Shown here piece after piece: positions 24,907-32,401 of a DNA stretch of 64,000 nucleotides. The notes beneath the pieces are model-generated. The model searched no databases. It saw only the letters and a list, made by a program, of their open reading frames with translations, and was not told the DNA's origin. Numbering within the stretch: position 1 is the first letter of the stretch; the number at the start of each line of letters is the position of its first letter. Source of the DNA: Sphingomonas azotifigens NBRC 15497 (lineage in GTDB: Bacteria > Pseudomonadota > Alphaproteobacteria > Sphingomonadales > Sphingomonadaceae); assembly GCF_002091475.1 (NCBI RefSeq), contig NZ_BCTR01000022.1, positions 1-64,000 on the forward strand, written 5' to 3'. The position numbers and the translations under genes are program-made.

Positions 24907-26127
24907 TCAAAGCTCCTTCAGCACTACCGCCGGATCCGCGAGCTTCGCCGGATCGACCACCATCCGCTCGGTCACCAGCCGCTTGCCCTGCACATAGTCG
25001 CGCATGGCGTTGACACAGTCGAGCGCGATCACCCGGCCCTGCTTGAGGTAGACCACCGAGAAGGCACGCGCCGCGGGATCGCCACGCAGCACCGTCGCGT
25101 CATGGCCGATCGACAGGCCGACGGTCTGCAGCTTGAGGTCGTACTGGTTCGACCAGAACCATGGCACCGCGTCGTAATGCGCGTCCTGCCCGGTCAGCAG
25201 CTTGGCGACGACGTTCGCCTGGTCATTGGCGTTCTGCACCGATTCCAGCCGGATCTCGGCGCCGTCTGCGTAGGCGTTCACGTGCAGCGCACAGTCGCCG
25301 ATCGCATAGACGTCCGGCAGGCTGGTGCGGCACTGCGCGTCCACTGCCACGCCATTGCCGCCCGCAGCACCCGCGTCGAGCAGCGGCGCAACCTCGGGCA
25401 CGATCCCGATGCCGACGATCACCATATCGGCCGGCAGCACCTCGCCATCGGCGAGCCGCACGCCGCAGACGCGCCCGTCCCGCTCCTCGAGGCACTCGAC
25501 GCGGGCGCCGGTGCGGATCTCGACGCCGTGGGCACGGTGCTCGGCCTCATAGAAGCGCGAAAGCGGTTCGCCGGCGACGCGGGCAAGCACCCGGTCCATC
25601 GCCTCCAGCACCACCACCTGCTTGTCCGCCTTGGTCAGCGCCGCGGCCGCCTCGAGCCCGATATAGCCGCCGCCGATCACCACGACGCGGCGGGTTGCGG
25701 GAAGCTCGGCGAGCAGTTGGTCGACATCGCGGCGGGTGCGGATCGCGTGAATGCCCGCCAGATCATGTCCGCTGCACGCCAGCCGCCGGGCGCTGCCGCC
25801 CGCCGCCCAGACAAGCGCGCCATAGCCGATGTGCACCCCTTCGGCATCGCTGACCGTCTTCGCCTCGGCATCGACCGCGACGACGCGGCGGCCGCGCAGC
25901 ATCGTCACCTCCCGCTCTTCCCAGAAGCCGGGCGCGCGGATCAGGATGCGATCGAAGCTCTTCTCGCCCTTCAGATAGTCCTTTGAGAGCGGCGGCCGCT
26001 CATAGGGCAGCTCGGGGTCCTCGCCGATCACGGCAAGCGTGCCCGCAAAGCCGGCTTGCCGCAGCGCGATCGCGCATTGCGCGCCGCCATGGCCGCTGCC
26101 CACGATCAGAATGTCGAACTTTTCCAA
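24907..26127 (-). CDS. FAD-dependent ferredoxin/rubredoxin-type reductase
   Basis: A 406-residue flavoprotein. Two dinucleotide-binding motifs (ILIVGSGHGGAQCAIALR and VVVIGGGYIGLEAAAAL), the RPPLSKDYL block, the FAD block DVYAIGDCALH and the C-terminal reductase domain match rhodocoxin- and putidaredoxin-type reductases. These pass electrons from NAD(P)H to a [2Fe-2S] ferredoxin for P450s or dioxygenases. No ferredoxin or oxygenase gene is adjacent. A 20-bp palindrome lies about 35 bp upstream of the start. Confidence 0.93.
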   Translation of the reverse strand: MEKFDILIVGSGHGGAQCAIALRQAGFAGTLAVIGEDPELPYERPPLSKDYLKGEKSFDRILIRAPGFWEEREVTMLRGRRVVAVDAEAKTVSDAEGVHIGYGALVWAAGGSARRLACSGHDLAGIHAIRTRRDVDQLLAELPATRRVVVIGGGYIGLEAAAALTKADKQVVVLEAMDRVLARVAGEPLSRFYEAEHRAHGVEIRTGARVECLEERDGRVCGVRLADGEVLPADMVIVGIGIVPEVAPLLDAGAAGGNGVAVDAQCRTSLPDVYAIGDCALHVNAYADGAEIRLESVQNANDQANVVAKLLTGQDAHYDAVPWFWSNQYDLKLQTVGLSIGHDATVLRGDPAARAFSVVYLKQGRVIALDCVNAMRDYVQGKRLVTERMVVDPAKLADPAVVLKEL

Positions 26128-26161
26128 AACGCCCTCTCCCCGTGCGCCCGATTTTCACATT

Positions 26162-26181
26162 GCTATGCTCCAGAGCATAGC
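26162..26181. promoter_or_regulatory. 20-bp palindromic operator candidate
   Basis: GCTATGCTC-CA-GAGCATAGC has perfect 9-bp arms around a 2-bp centre, 35-54 bp upstream of the FAD reductase ATG, where a repressor could block its promoter. The binding protein is unknown; MarR- or TetR-type regulators use sites of this shape. Confidence 0.6.
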
Positions 26182-26299
26182 GCCCCATGCAAGGGCAGAC
26201 GGGAGGCTTATCGCGTGAAAGGCGCGCCGCCAACTGGTGGAAATCCTGCTTTCGTCAGCCTGGCGGGGGCGTATAGCCCCGCCGATCCCTGCGCGCCGG

Positions 26300-27340
26300 C
26301 TACAATATGACGCCTTTCGCCGCCAAATCTGCCACGATCAGGCCTGTCGGGATCGCCTGGTTGATCGGCGGATCGCAGCGCGGCCAGTCATAGCCGGCAT
26401 GGTGCAGCGCTGCGAACACCAAGTCGCCATCGAACACCGGCGCGCCGGACGATCCCCCCAGCGTATCGGCGGTATGCCGGATCCGCGTCGCGAACGCCTC
26501 GCTGACCGCGCCGACATCGAGCCGCAGCGGCTGCGCATCGGGATGCTGCAGCACCAGCACCCCCTGCCGCGCCGCCAGCGCGCTCGCCGGTGGCGGGGCA
26601 AGCCGGGTATAGCCGCGCGGGTCGCCCCCGCCGATGATCGGTGCGTCGGCCAGGTTCTGCTCGATCCGCAGCAACGCATAGTCGAGGAACGCGGTCGAGG
26701 CGTTGACCGGCGTGCTGGCGAGATCCTCCGGCGCGAACATGCTGCTGGCGATCGCGGCGGTGGCCTTCACTCGCGTCGCCGGGGTGGTATAGCCGCTGGC
26801 GGCAAGGCGATAGTCGAACTCGCACACGACCGTGCCGCCCAGGCCGCCCTGCTCCTGCAGCACCGTCTTCACGACATGATAGTTGGTCAGCACGAGATCC
26901 GGCCCGACCAGCGTGCCGGTGCCGAAGCGCGTGCCGTCCACCACGATGCGGCAGATCGTGTCCTCCCGCGCCGCCAAGTCCTTGCGGAACTGGCGCGGAT
27001 CATGGCCGATCGTGCCGCCCTTGCCGGGCCGCACCACCACCTGCAGCGCTCCGCTGTCCGGCGGCGGGGTGAACAGGCCGACGGTCTGGGCGAGATCGGC
27101 CAGTTCGAGCACCTTGGGCCGGGCGTCGCGCAACAGGGCGATCAGCAACTCGATCTCGTTGCGCGACTGGAACTCCTTCACGATCCGCAACGCCCGCGCC
27201 TCGTCGTCGAGATTCCCGCCGGCATAGCGGGTGGTGGTGTGGTTGAATCGCTCCATGAACAACGTGTCGAGCGTGTCCTGATCGAACGATTCAACCACCG
27301 CCTTCATCAGCTTGCCGGTATCGGACGGCTGGAGCTTCAT
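26300..27340 (-). CDS. EAD1-trypsin: effector-associated domain fused to serine protease
   Basis: A 346-residue protein, the last gene of the seven-gene cassette. Residues 1-85 (LMKAVVESFDQDTLDTLFMERF to LRDARPKVLELADLA) look like effector-associated domain 1, a death-like helical adaptor from NTP-dependent conflict systems. Residues ~125-345 are a trypsin-like protease with His155 (TNYHVVK), Asp220 (AFLDYALL) and Ser298 (GGSSGAPVF). It has no signal peptide, so it acts in the cytoplasm. In known systems EADs pair homotypically to recruit effectors, and the helical protein at 30007 is the likely partner. It lies 19 bp after the lysozyme-family gene. Substrate unknown. Confidence 0.85.
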   Translation of the reverse strand: MKLQPSDTGKLMKAVVESFDQDTLDTLFMERFNHTTTRYAGGNLDDEARALRIVKEFQSRNEIELLIALLRDARPKVLELADLAQTVGLFTPPPDSGALQVVVRPGKGGTIGHDPRQFRKDLAAREDTICRIVVDGTRFGTGTLVGPDLVLTNYHVVKTVLQEQGGLGGTVVCEFDYRLAASGYTTPATRVKATAAIASSMFAPEDLASTPVNASTAFLDYALLRIEQNLADAPIIGGGDPRGYTRLAPPPASALAARQGVLVLQHPDAQPLRLDVGAVSEAFATRIRHTADTLGGSSGAPVFDGDLVFAALHHAGYDWPRCDPPINQAIPTGLIVADLAAKGVIL

Positions 27341-27359
27341 TGGCCGGGCGCCCGCGGGT

Positions 27360-28202
27360 TCACAGCTGGATCTCGCCCGCGTTGACCAGCGCCTTCAGCA
27401 TCACCGCCGTGCCGCACTGCTTCGAGACGGCGTTGGGATCATACTTGCCGTCTGCGACGAACTTGCCCTTGGTATAGTGGTTCGAGAACGACCACAGATA
27501 GGGCGAGTTGATGCCGTGTGTGCGATAGCCCCAGCCATTATAGGCCTCCCACCGGTACAGCACCTGCGCCAGGCTCCAGTCGGTCCGGCCCGCATAGCCC
27601 TGGAACTGCAGCGCATCGATCGCGCTCGACAGCCAGTCGCTCGGCGGGTTCCACGCGGGCGGGCGCCCGGCGGGGACATGGACGGTCTTATGCGCCAGCG
27701 GATCGCCGTTGTGGAGATGGGCGTTGAAGCTGAAGCTGGCTTCCAGCGCGTGGATCACGCCGATAAACCACCAGGGCACGCCGGTACGCTGCTCAGCTTC
27801 CTGGTAGCGCGGCTTGCCCTTTTGCAGCATCTGGCGGTGCCAGGCGACTTCGCCGGCATGGGCGGCCGGGAAGGTGCAGGCCGCGAACATCGCCTCATAA
27901 ACCGGCTTGGCCGTGGCGAAATCGGGCGCGGGCGCCTCGACAAGCTCGTCCTCGGGGCTGGTCGCGAACGCGCGCTGTGCCTCGGACAGCCGCGACAGCA
28001 GCGCGTCCGCCCCCTCGCGCAACGCGGTCAGGCGGGCGATCACGGGTACGCTGGACGAGGCCTTGGCGATGTCGAGCGCCAGCGCTTCGGTCGCGCGGGA
28101 CACCTCGTCGACGCCCTCGCCCGCGGTCGAGGCCGCATCGCCGGGCGCTTCCTGCGCAGGCATGGTCTGGTTGTCGAGAACGTCATCCTGCATCGCTTGC
28201 AC
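27360..28202 (-). CDS. Lysozyme-family protein (COG5526-like)
   Basis: A 280-residue protein. The N-terminal ~90 residues are Ala/Glu-rich and helical. The C-terminal ~170 residues match phage-type lysozyme-family proteins: EVAWHRQMLQKGKPRYQEAEQ, GVPWWFIGVIHALEASFSF (Glu154 likely catalytic), HLHNGDPL, LYRWEAYNGWGYR, and SPYLWSFSNHYTKGKFV. No signal peptide is visible, unusual for a peptidoglycan hydrolase and suggestive of a controlled or lysis-type function. It is co-oriented with, and close to, its cassette neighbours (19 and 36 bp). Confidence 0.85.
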   Translation of the reverse strand: MQAMQDDVLDNQTMPAQEAPGDAASTAGEGVDEVSRATEALALDIAKASSSVPVIARLTALREGADALLSRLSEAQRAFATSPEDELVEAPAPDFATAKPVYEAMFAACTFPAAHAGEVAWHRQMLQKGKPRYQEAEQRTGVPWWFIGVIHALEASFSFNAHLHNGDPLAHKTVHVPAGRPPAWNPPSDWLSSAIDALQFQGYAGRTDWSLAQVLYRWEAYNGWGYRTHGINSPYLWSFSNHYTKGKFVADGKYDPNAVSKQCGTAVMLKALVNAGEIQL

Positions 28203-28238
28203 TCCTTCGGGATTGCCTGAGGGATGGACGGCCGCCGC

Positions 28239-30017
28239 TCATCGCGCGGCTGTCGGGGTCGGGTCCGTACCGCTGGGGGTCTCGGTGCAGGACGCGGGCA
28301 TACTGGTCGATCCGCCGCTGCCGCGCGCGACCGCGGAGAGATCGATCCAGATTTCGAAAATGCTGGACCTGCCGCCGGCGGGGTTCGCCTGGCAGCGCGG
28401 TCGGGCGCCGTCGCCGGGCGGCGCGGTCTTCAGCAGCGCCTGCATCACCAGCGCAGCGAGCCGCTGGTCCTTCTGCGTGGCGTAGCGGACCTCATACTGG
28501 CCCTGCCCGACCGGCCGTTCCTGCACATCGGGCATGGTGAAACCGGCCTGTGCCAGCTGCACGCGCACCGCCCGCGCCTGATCGACGCTCCCCCGTGCAT
28601 AGTGGATGAACACCGTGGTGACCGGCCGCACATAGGCCCAGTACTGGATGCCCGACGGCCTGGGATAGGACTTGGCCACCCGCAGCACATAGACATCCGC
28701 ATTGGCCGGCAGCACGCCGATCGACGGCTGCGACGCATAGTCGCCATCCGGCACCTCGGTGCGCAGCCAGGTGTCGAGCCGGGCGCGATAGATGCCCGGC
28801 TTGAGGGTCGCAGGATCGGCCGGGTTGCCGGCCTTGTCGCGGAGCAGCGGCAGCGCGGAACTGCCGATCCACATCGCCGCCCGCGTCGCAGGGCTGGGAT
28901 CCGCGTCCTGCGCCGGCGCGCTGGCATTCGGCGCCAACTGGTCGACCAGCTGGGCATCCTGCAAGGTATCGATCGCTGCGTTCTGCGCGGCGGCGGCACC
29001 GTCCCGCGTGGCATTTGCGATCTCGCTTTGTGCCTGCTGCTTCGCCCACACCACCAGCAACCAGGCTAGCACGGCCAGCAGCACCACCATCAGCACCGAG
29101 AGCGCCGCCGACAGGCGGCGACGGCGCAGCGCGCGGCAGCTCGCATCCAGAAAGGCATGGGCATCGTCGCTCAACCCGCGCCCTTCCGGCGCAGCCTCCA
29201 TCCGGCCCTGGAACTCGACCGCCTCGCGCAGCGCCTTGCCGCGCAGCAGGATCGACGTGCGCTTTCGGTCCTCCGCCCAGTTATGGGCATAGGTCTCCAG
29301 CCATTTGCGCCGGTTCGCGTCGAGCTCGGCATCGGCACCCATGGTGACGAAGACGCCCCAGCGATCGAGCAGCGGGCGGTGGTGCAACACCAGCTCCGGC
29401 ACGGTGCCCGGCCCGCATTCGATCGCGCGGATCAGATGGGCTTTCTGCAATATCTGCCGGAGATTGGCAGCCTCTGGCGATCCCAATGCCGCATTGCGAT
29501 CGGGCGGCACCAGCTGTGGCACGTCCGCGCCCCATTGCGGATCAAGCGAGAACAGGATGTCGCCCGCCAGTCGCTGCTCCCGTTCGGAGAGCCGCGCCAT
29601 CACCGCATCGGCATGCGCAACGAATCGCTCCCGACACCCCGGGTCCGGCGGTGCGAGGGTGAGCAGTTCGGGAAAGCTCGCGCCCGGAATCGAGGCGATC
29701 CCCGATGCCCAATAGTCGGCGATGCCCTGCGCGGTATCGCGCTCGGCAAGGCCGTAGATCCATTGCCCGGCATCGCAGGCGGCAACCCGCAGCCCGGCGG
29801 CGCGGACCAGCAGGTCGGTCGCCTCGTCGGGGAGCATCGCCGAAGATGCGCCGGAGGCCGCGACCTGATGGTCCCGCAACAGCGAGGCCAGGTCCTGCCG
29901 CTCGCGCTGCAGGCGGAAATGCCGTTCGCGCAGTTCCGCAAGATCCGGCGATGCAGGCGTGAACGGTGCGGGCACACGCGGCGGCGGGGCCGCCTGTGCT
30001 TCCGGATCAGTTGCCAT
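28239..30017 (-). CDS. nSTAND-like membrane protein lacking the NTPase
   Basis: A 592-residue protein. Residues ~145-270 resemble the winged-helix tail of nSTAND1 proteins (LRQILQKAHLIRAIECGPGT, then RRKWLETYAHNW and SILLRGKALREAVEF). An Arg-rich stretch and one membrane helix (residues ~302-324, SAALSVLMVVLLAVLAWLL) follow, as at the same point in many nSTAND proteins. The expected Walker A/B ATPase is absent; the N-terminus has no GxxxxGK. The ~265-residue C-terminal part, probably periplasmic, includes IHYARGSVDQARAVRVQLAQ, which may be a small alpha/beta domain. The start overlaps the EAD-adaptor stop by 11 bp. A transmembrane sensor for the cassette is the simplest inference. Confidence 0.65.
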   Translation of the reverse strand: MATDPEAQAAPPPRVPAPFTPASPDLAELRERHFRLQRERQDLASLLRDHQVAASGASSAMLPDEATDLLVRAAGLRVAACDAGQWIYGLAERDTAQGIADYWASGIASIPGASFPELLTLAPPDPGCRERFVAHADAVMARLSEREQRLAGDILFSLDPQWGADVPQLVPPDRNAALGSPEAANLRQILQKAHLIRAIECGPGTVPELVLHHRPLLDRWGVFVTMGADAELDANRRKWLETYAHNWAEDRKRTSILLRGKALREAVEFQGRMEAAPEGRGLSDDAHAFLDASCRALRRRRLSAALSVLMVVLLAVLAWLLVVWAKQQAQSEIANATRDGAAAAQNAAIDTLQDAQLVDQLAPNASAPAQDADPSPATRAAMWIGSSALPLLRDKAGNPADPATLKPGIYRARLDTWLRTEVPDGDYASQPSIGVLPANADVYVLRVAKSYPRPSGIQYWAYVRPVTTVFIHYARGSVDQARAVRVQLAQAGFTMPDVQERPVGQGQYEVRYATQKDQRLAALVMQALLKTAPPGDGARPRCQANPAGGRSSIFEIWIDLSAVARGSGGSTSMPASCTETPSGTDPTPTAAR

Positions 30018-31302
30018 CGCCGTCCTCCACCAGCGCGAGGATCGGCTCGCGCAACGCGCTGATCCGCACGCACTGCCCCTTCAGCGCCTTGTCGACCGCG
30101 ACGAAGCCGAGCCGGATCTTGCGGATCGCGCCAGACAGCGCCGCCGCCAGCGGCGCGCGATCGGCATCCTTGCCCGCCATCGCCGCATCCACATCCGCGA
30201 GCGCGCCGTCGAGCTCGACATTGGCCTGGGCCTGCCCCTGCCGCGCATCGGCGAGCAATTGCTTGATCCACGGCCAGCTCAGGTCGATCTGCTGCCAGTT
30301 CTGCGCCGACTCCGACGCAGGCAGCTGCGAACCGGTGGAAAGCAGCAGCCGCTCGAGCTCCCACACCTCGCCGTCCACCGCCTGCCAGGCGCGATGCAGC
30401 GCGATGGTCGCCTTGAGTTCGCGGGTCACGTCGTCGAGCTGGGTGGCGGCACCTTCGATGGTGGCGGCGAAGTTTCGCGCCAGCGGCAGCTTCGCGACCT
30501 GGCGCAGCAGCTTCACGGCCAGCTCGAACGGCACCTTGTCCGCCGTCTCGACGATCGCGTCGTCGAAGCGCGGCAGCTGCTGGCGGAGCACCGTGCGCAG
30601 CCGGAACAGCGCCGCGCGCACGTCGCTGCGCAGCTTGGCGCGGCGGAGCAGATCGAGCACCGACTGCACGTTCGCCAGCCAGGCGGGATTGGCGATCTGC
30701 GTTGCACGCCCCAGCGCGAGCAGCAGGTCACTCGCCTCGGCATAGAAATCGGCGATGCGATCGGCCTGGGTCGCGACATTGGCCAGCTCGGCCAGGCTGA
30801 GCTCGTCGGCGGCAAGCGCGGCGCGCTGGATCTCCTCATAGGTTTCGGTCTGCACGCTGTGCAGCTTGTCGTGGAGCAGCTTGCAGTTGGTCAGCGTCAG
30901 CAGCCGGCCCTCGACCTTCAGCAAGTCCTCATGCGCGCCGGCGATCAGCTTCTGGACCTCGGGATCCTTCGACTGGCTAAGCCGGGTCAGCGCCAGTTCG
31001 GGCGCCATGGCGACGTGCTGCGAAACCTTCGCCAGCAGCGCCTTGAGCTGCGGCGCGGCCTCGATCGCCGGCCGATCCTCGCAGAACCTGGCGAGGAAGC
31101 ACTTCAACTTCTCGGGCTGCTCGCAATAGCGCGGCACCAGATCCAGCGCGATCCGATCGAGCGCATTGCCCGAGGCGGAGACCTGATCGATCGTGTCGCC
31201 GTTCGCCGCCAACATGATCGCCAGCGGTACCTGATCGCCCAGTTCCTCGATCGCCTCGATCAGCATCTCGCGGTCTTCCGGAGCGATGTCGAACGGCGCC
31301 AT
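30007..31302 (-). CDS. EAD-like N-terminal domain plus long helical protein
   Basis: A 431-residue, largely alpha-helical cytoplasmic protein. Residues ~8-85 (PEDREMLIEAIEELGDQVPL to LKCFLARFCEDRP) have the size and pattern of an effector-associated domain, weaker than in the protease at 26300. The rest is a run of long helices with no enzyme motif. If the EAD assignment holds, this is the adaptor that ties the membrane protein (overlapping by 11 bp) to the EAD-trypsin. Six bp separate it from the NlpC gene upstream. Function is inferred from context only. Confidence 0.6.
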   Translation of the reverse strand: MAPFDIAPEDREMLIEAIEELGDQVPLAIMLAANGDTIDQVSASGNALDRIALDLVPRYCEQPEKLKCFLARFCEDRPAIEAAPQLKALLAKVSQHVAMAPELALTRLSQSKDPEVQKLIAGAHEDLLKVEGRLLTLTNCKLLHDKLHSVQTETYEEIQRAALAADELSLAELANVATQADRIADFYAEASDLLLALGRATQIANPAWLANVQSVLDLLRRAKLRSDVRAALFRLRTVLRQQLPRFDDAIVETADKVPFELAVKLLRQVAKLPLARNFAATIEGAATQLDDVTRELKATIALHRAWQAVDGEVWELERLLLSTGSQLPASESAQNWQQIDLSWPWIKQLLADARQGQAQANVELDGALADVDAAMAGKDADRAPLAAALSGAIRKIRLGFVAVDKALKGQCVRISALREPILALVEDGDGN

Positions 31303-31308
31303 CGAGGA

Positions 31309-32325
31309 TCAGCCGCGCGCATCGGCCAGCGCTTCGATCTCGTCGATCGACGGATCGGTTTCGACGATCCTGCGCACATCGGCAGAGGCGGAGGCGGGCT
31401 CGAACGGCTTGATCGCTACCGGGGGCTGCGCCTCCGCCACGACCGCTTCCAGCGCGGCGGGCAGTTCCAGCCCCGCCTCGGCAAGGTTCCAGCGCGGCCC
31501 GAAGCGGTAGACCGCATAGTACATCACCTTGGCCTTCAGGGGGGCCACGTCCTTGCAGCGCATCGCCTCGTAGAACATGCGGTGGACGTCGCGCCAGGGC
31601 CGGTTCTTCCTGTCACAATAATGGTCATGGACCACCGAGGCATCGCGATACTTGCCCTCGAACGGCCCGCCGATGATCGACCAGAAGGGCTGCGGGATCG
31701 AGGCACCGTCGACGATCGTGTCGGAAGGCACCGGCCAGTCCACGCCGTTCTCGGCATGATAGGCATAGGGCAGCTTCAGTTGCATGTGTCGCCCGTCTTC
31801 CAGCCACTGGGTGAGCAAGGTGCCTTCGAAACTACCGAAACCCGCGACCGCCGCGGCTGCCTCCAGCACCGATTCCTCGACGCCCGGCGTCCATGCCAGC
31901 GCGGTCGGGCGCAGGATCGCCACGCGGTCGCGACGGCGGGTGATCGGCGCCACCCGCACCTCGGCATGCTGGCTGCGCGCGATCGCCGCGCTGGTGGTGG
32001 TGCGGCCGCCGCCCCCGGCCTCGAACATCTGCTGCTGCCCCCAGGCGAGCGCGATATGGGTGACGGCGGCGGCATTGCCGAAGAACACGATGTCGCCGAG
32101 CTGGCTGTCGGCCAGCGTCACCGGCGTGCTGCGGCCCGGCTTGAGGAAATAGCGATACAGCCCCTCGGCGGTCTGGTCGCCCGGCGGATCGAGGTTCAGC
32201 CGGGCGAGCATCGCCTGCGCGAGCCCCGAACAGTCATAGGCATCCGGGCCGCTCGCCCCCCAGATATAGGGCTTGCCGAGTTCGGCGGTGCAGGCGGCAC
32301 GGAAGGCGTCGCGGCTGAGCATCAT
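31309..32325 (-). CDS. NlpC/P60 - DUF1353 fusion
   Basis: A 338-residue two-domain protein. Residues 1-~120 are NlpC/P60-like: YIWGASGPDAYDCSGLAQAM gives Cys32, and AVTHIALAWG gives His90, a cysteine-peptidase pair that usually cuts peptidoglycan stem peptides or acts on lipids. Residues ~165-275 match DUF1353, known from phage and tail-associated proteins: VPSDTIVDGASIPQPFWSII, DASVVHDHYCD, and WRDVHRMFYEAM. There is no signal peptide. A GGAGGGG site precedes the tandem ATGs. I do not know this fusion from a described system. Confidence 0.82.
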   Translation of the reverse strand: MMLSRDAFRAACTAELGKPYIWGASGPDAYDCSGLAQAMLARLNLDPPGDQTAEGLYRYFLKPGRSTPVTLADSQLGDIVFFGNAAAVTHIALAWGQQQMFEAGGGGRTTTSAAIARSQHAEVRVAPITRRRDRVAILRPTALAWTPGVEESVLEAAAAVAGFGSFEGTLLTQWLEDGRHMQLKLPYAYHAENGVDWPVPSDTIVDGASIPQPFWSIIGGPFEGKYRDASVVHDHYCDRKNRPWRDVHRMFYEAMRCKDVAPLKAKVMYYAVYRFGPRWNLAEAGLELPAALEAVVAEAQPPVAIKPFEPASASADVRRIVETDPSIDEIEALADARG

Positions 32326-32334
32326 CCCCTCCGA

Positions 32335-32382
32335 TCAGGCGGGCTTGAACAGATCGTCGGCGATGATGCGGCACATCCCCAT
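32335..32382 (-). CDS. 15-codon micro-ORF in the cassette
   Basis: A tiny frame MGMCRIIADDLFKPA ending in TGA, preceded by AGGAGAGGAAC eleven bases before the ATG. It fills most of the 76-bp gap between the trypsin-NucA and NlpC genes. It could be a leader or reinitiation peptide, a protease substrate or signal, or chance. The good ribosome site and the tight gap make it worth recording. Confidence 0.4.
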   Translation of the reverse strand: MGMCRIIADDLFKPA

Positions 32383-32401
32383 GGCAGGTTCCTCTCCTGT
32401 A

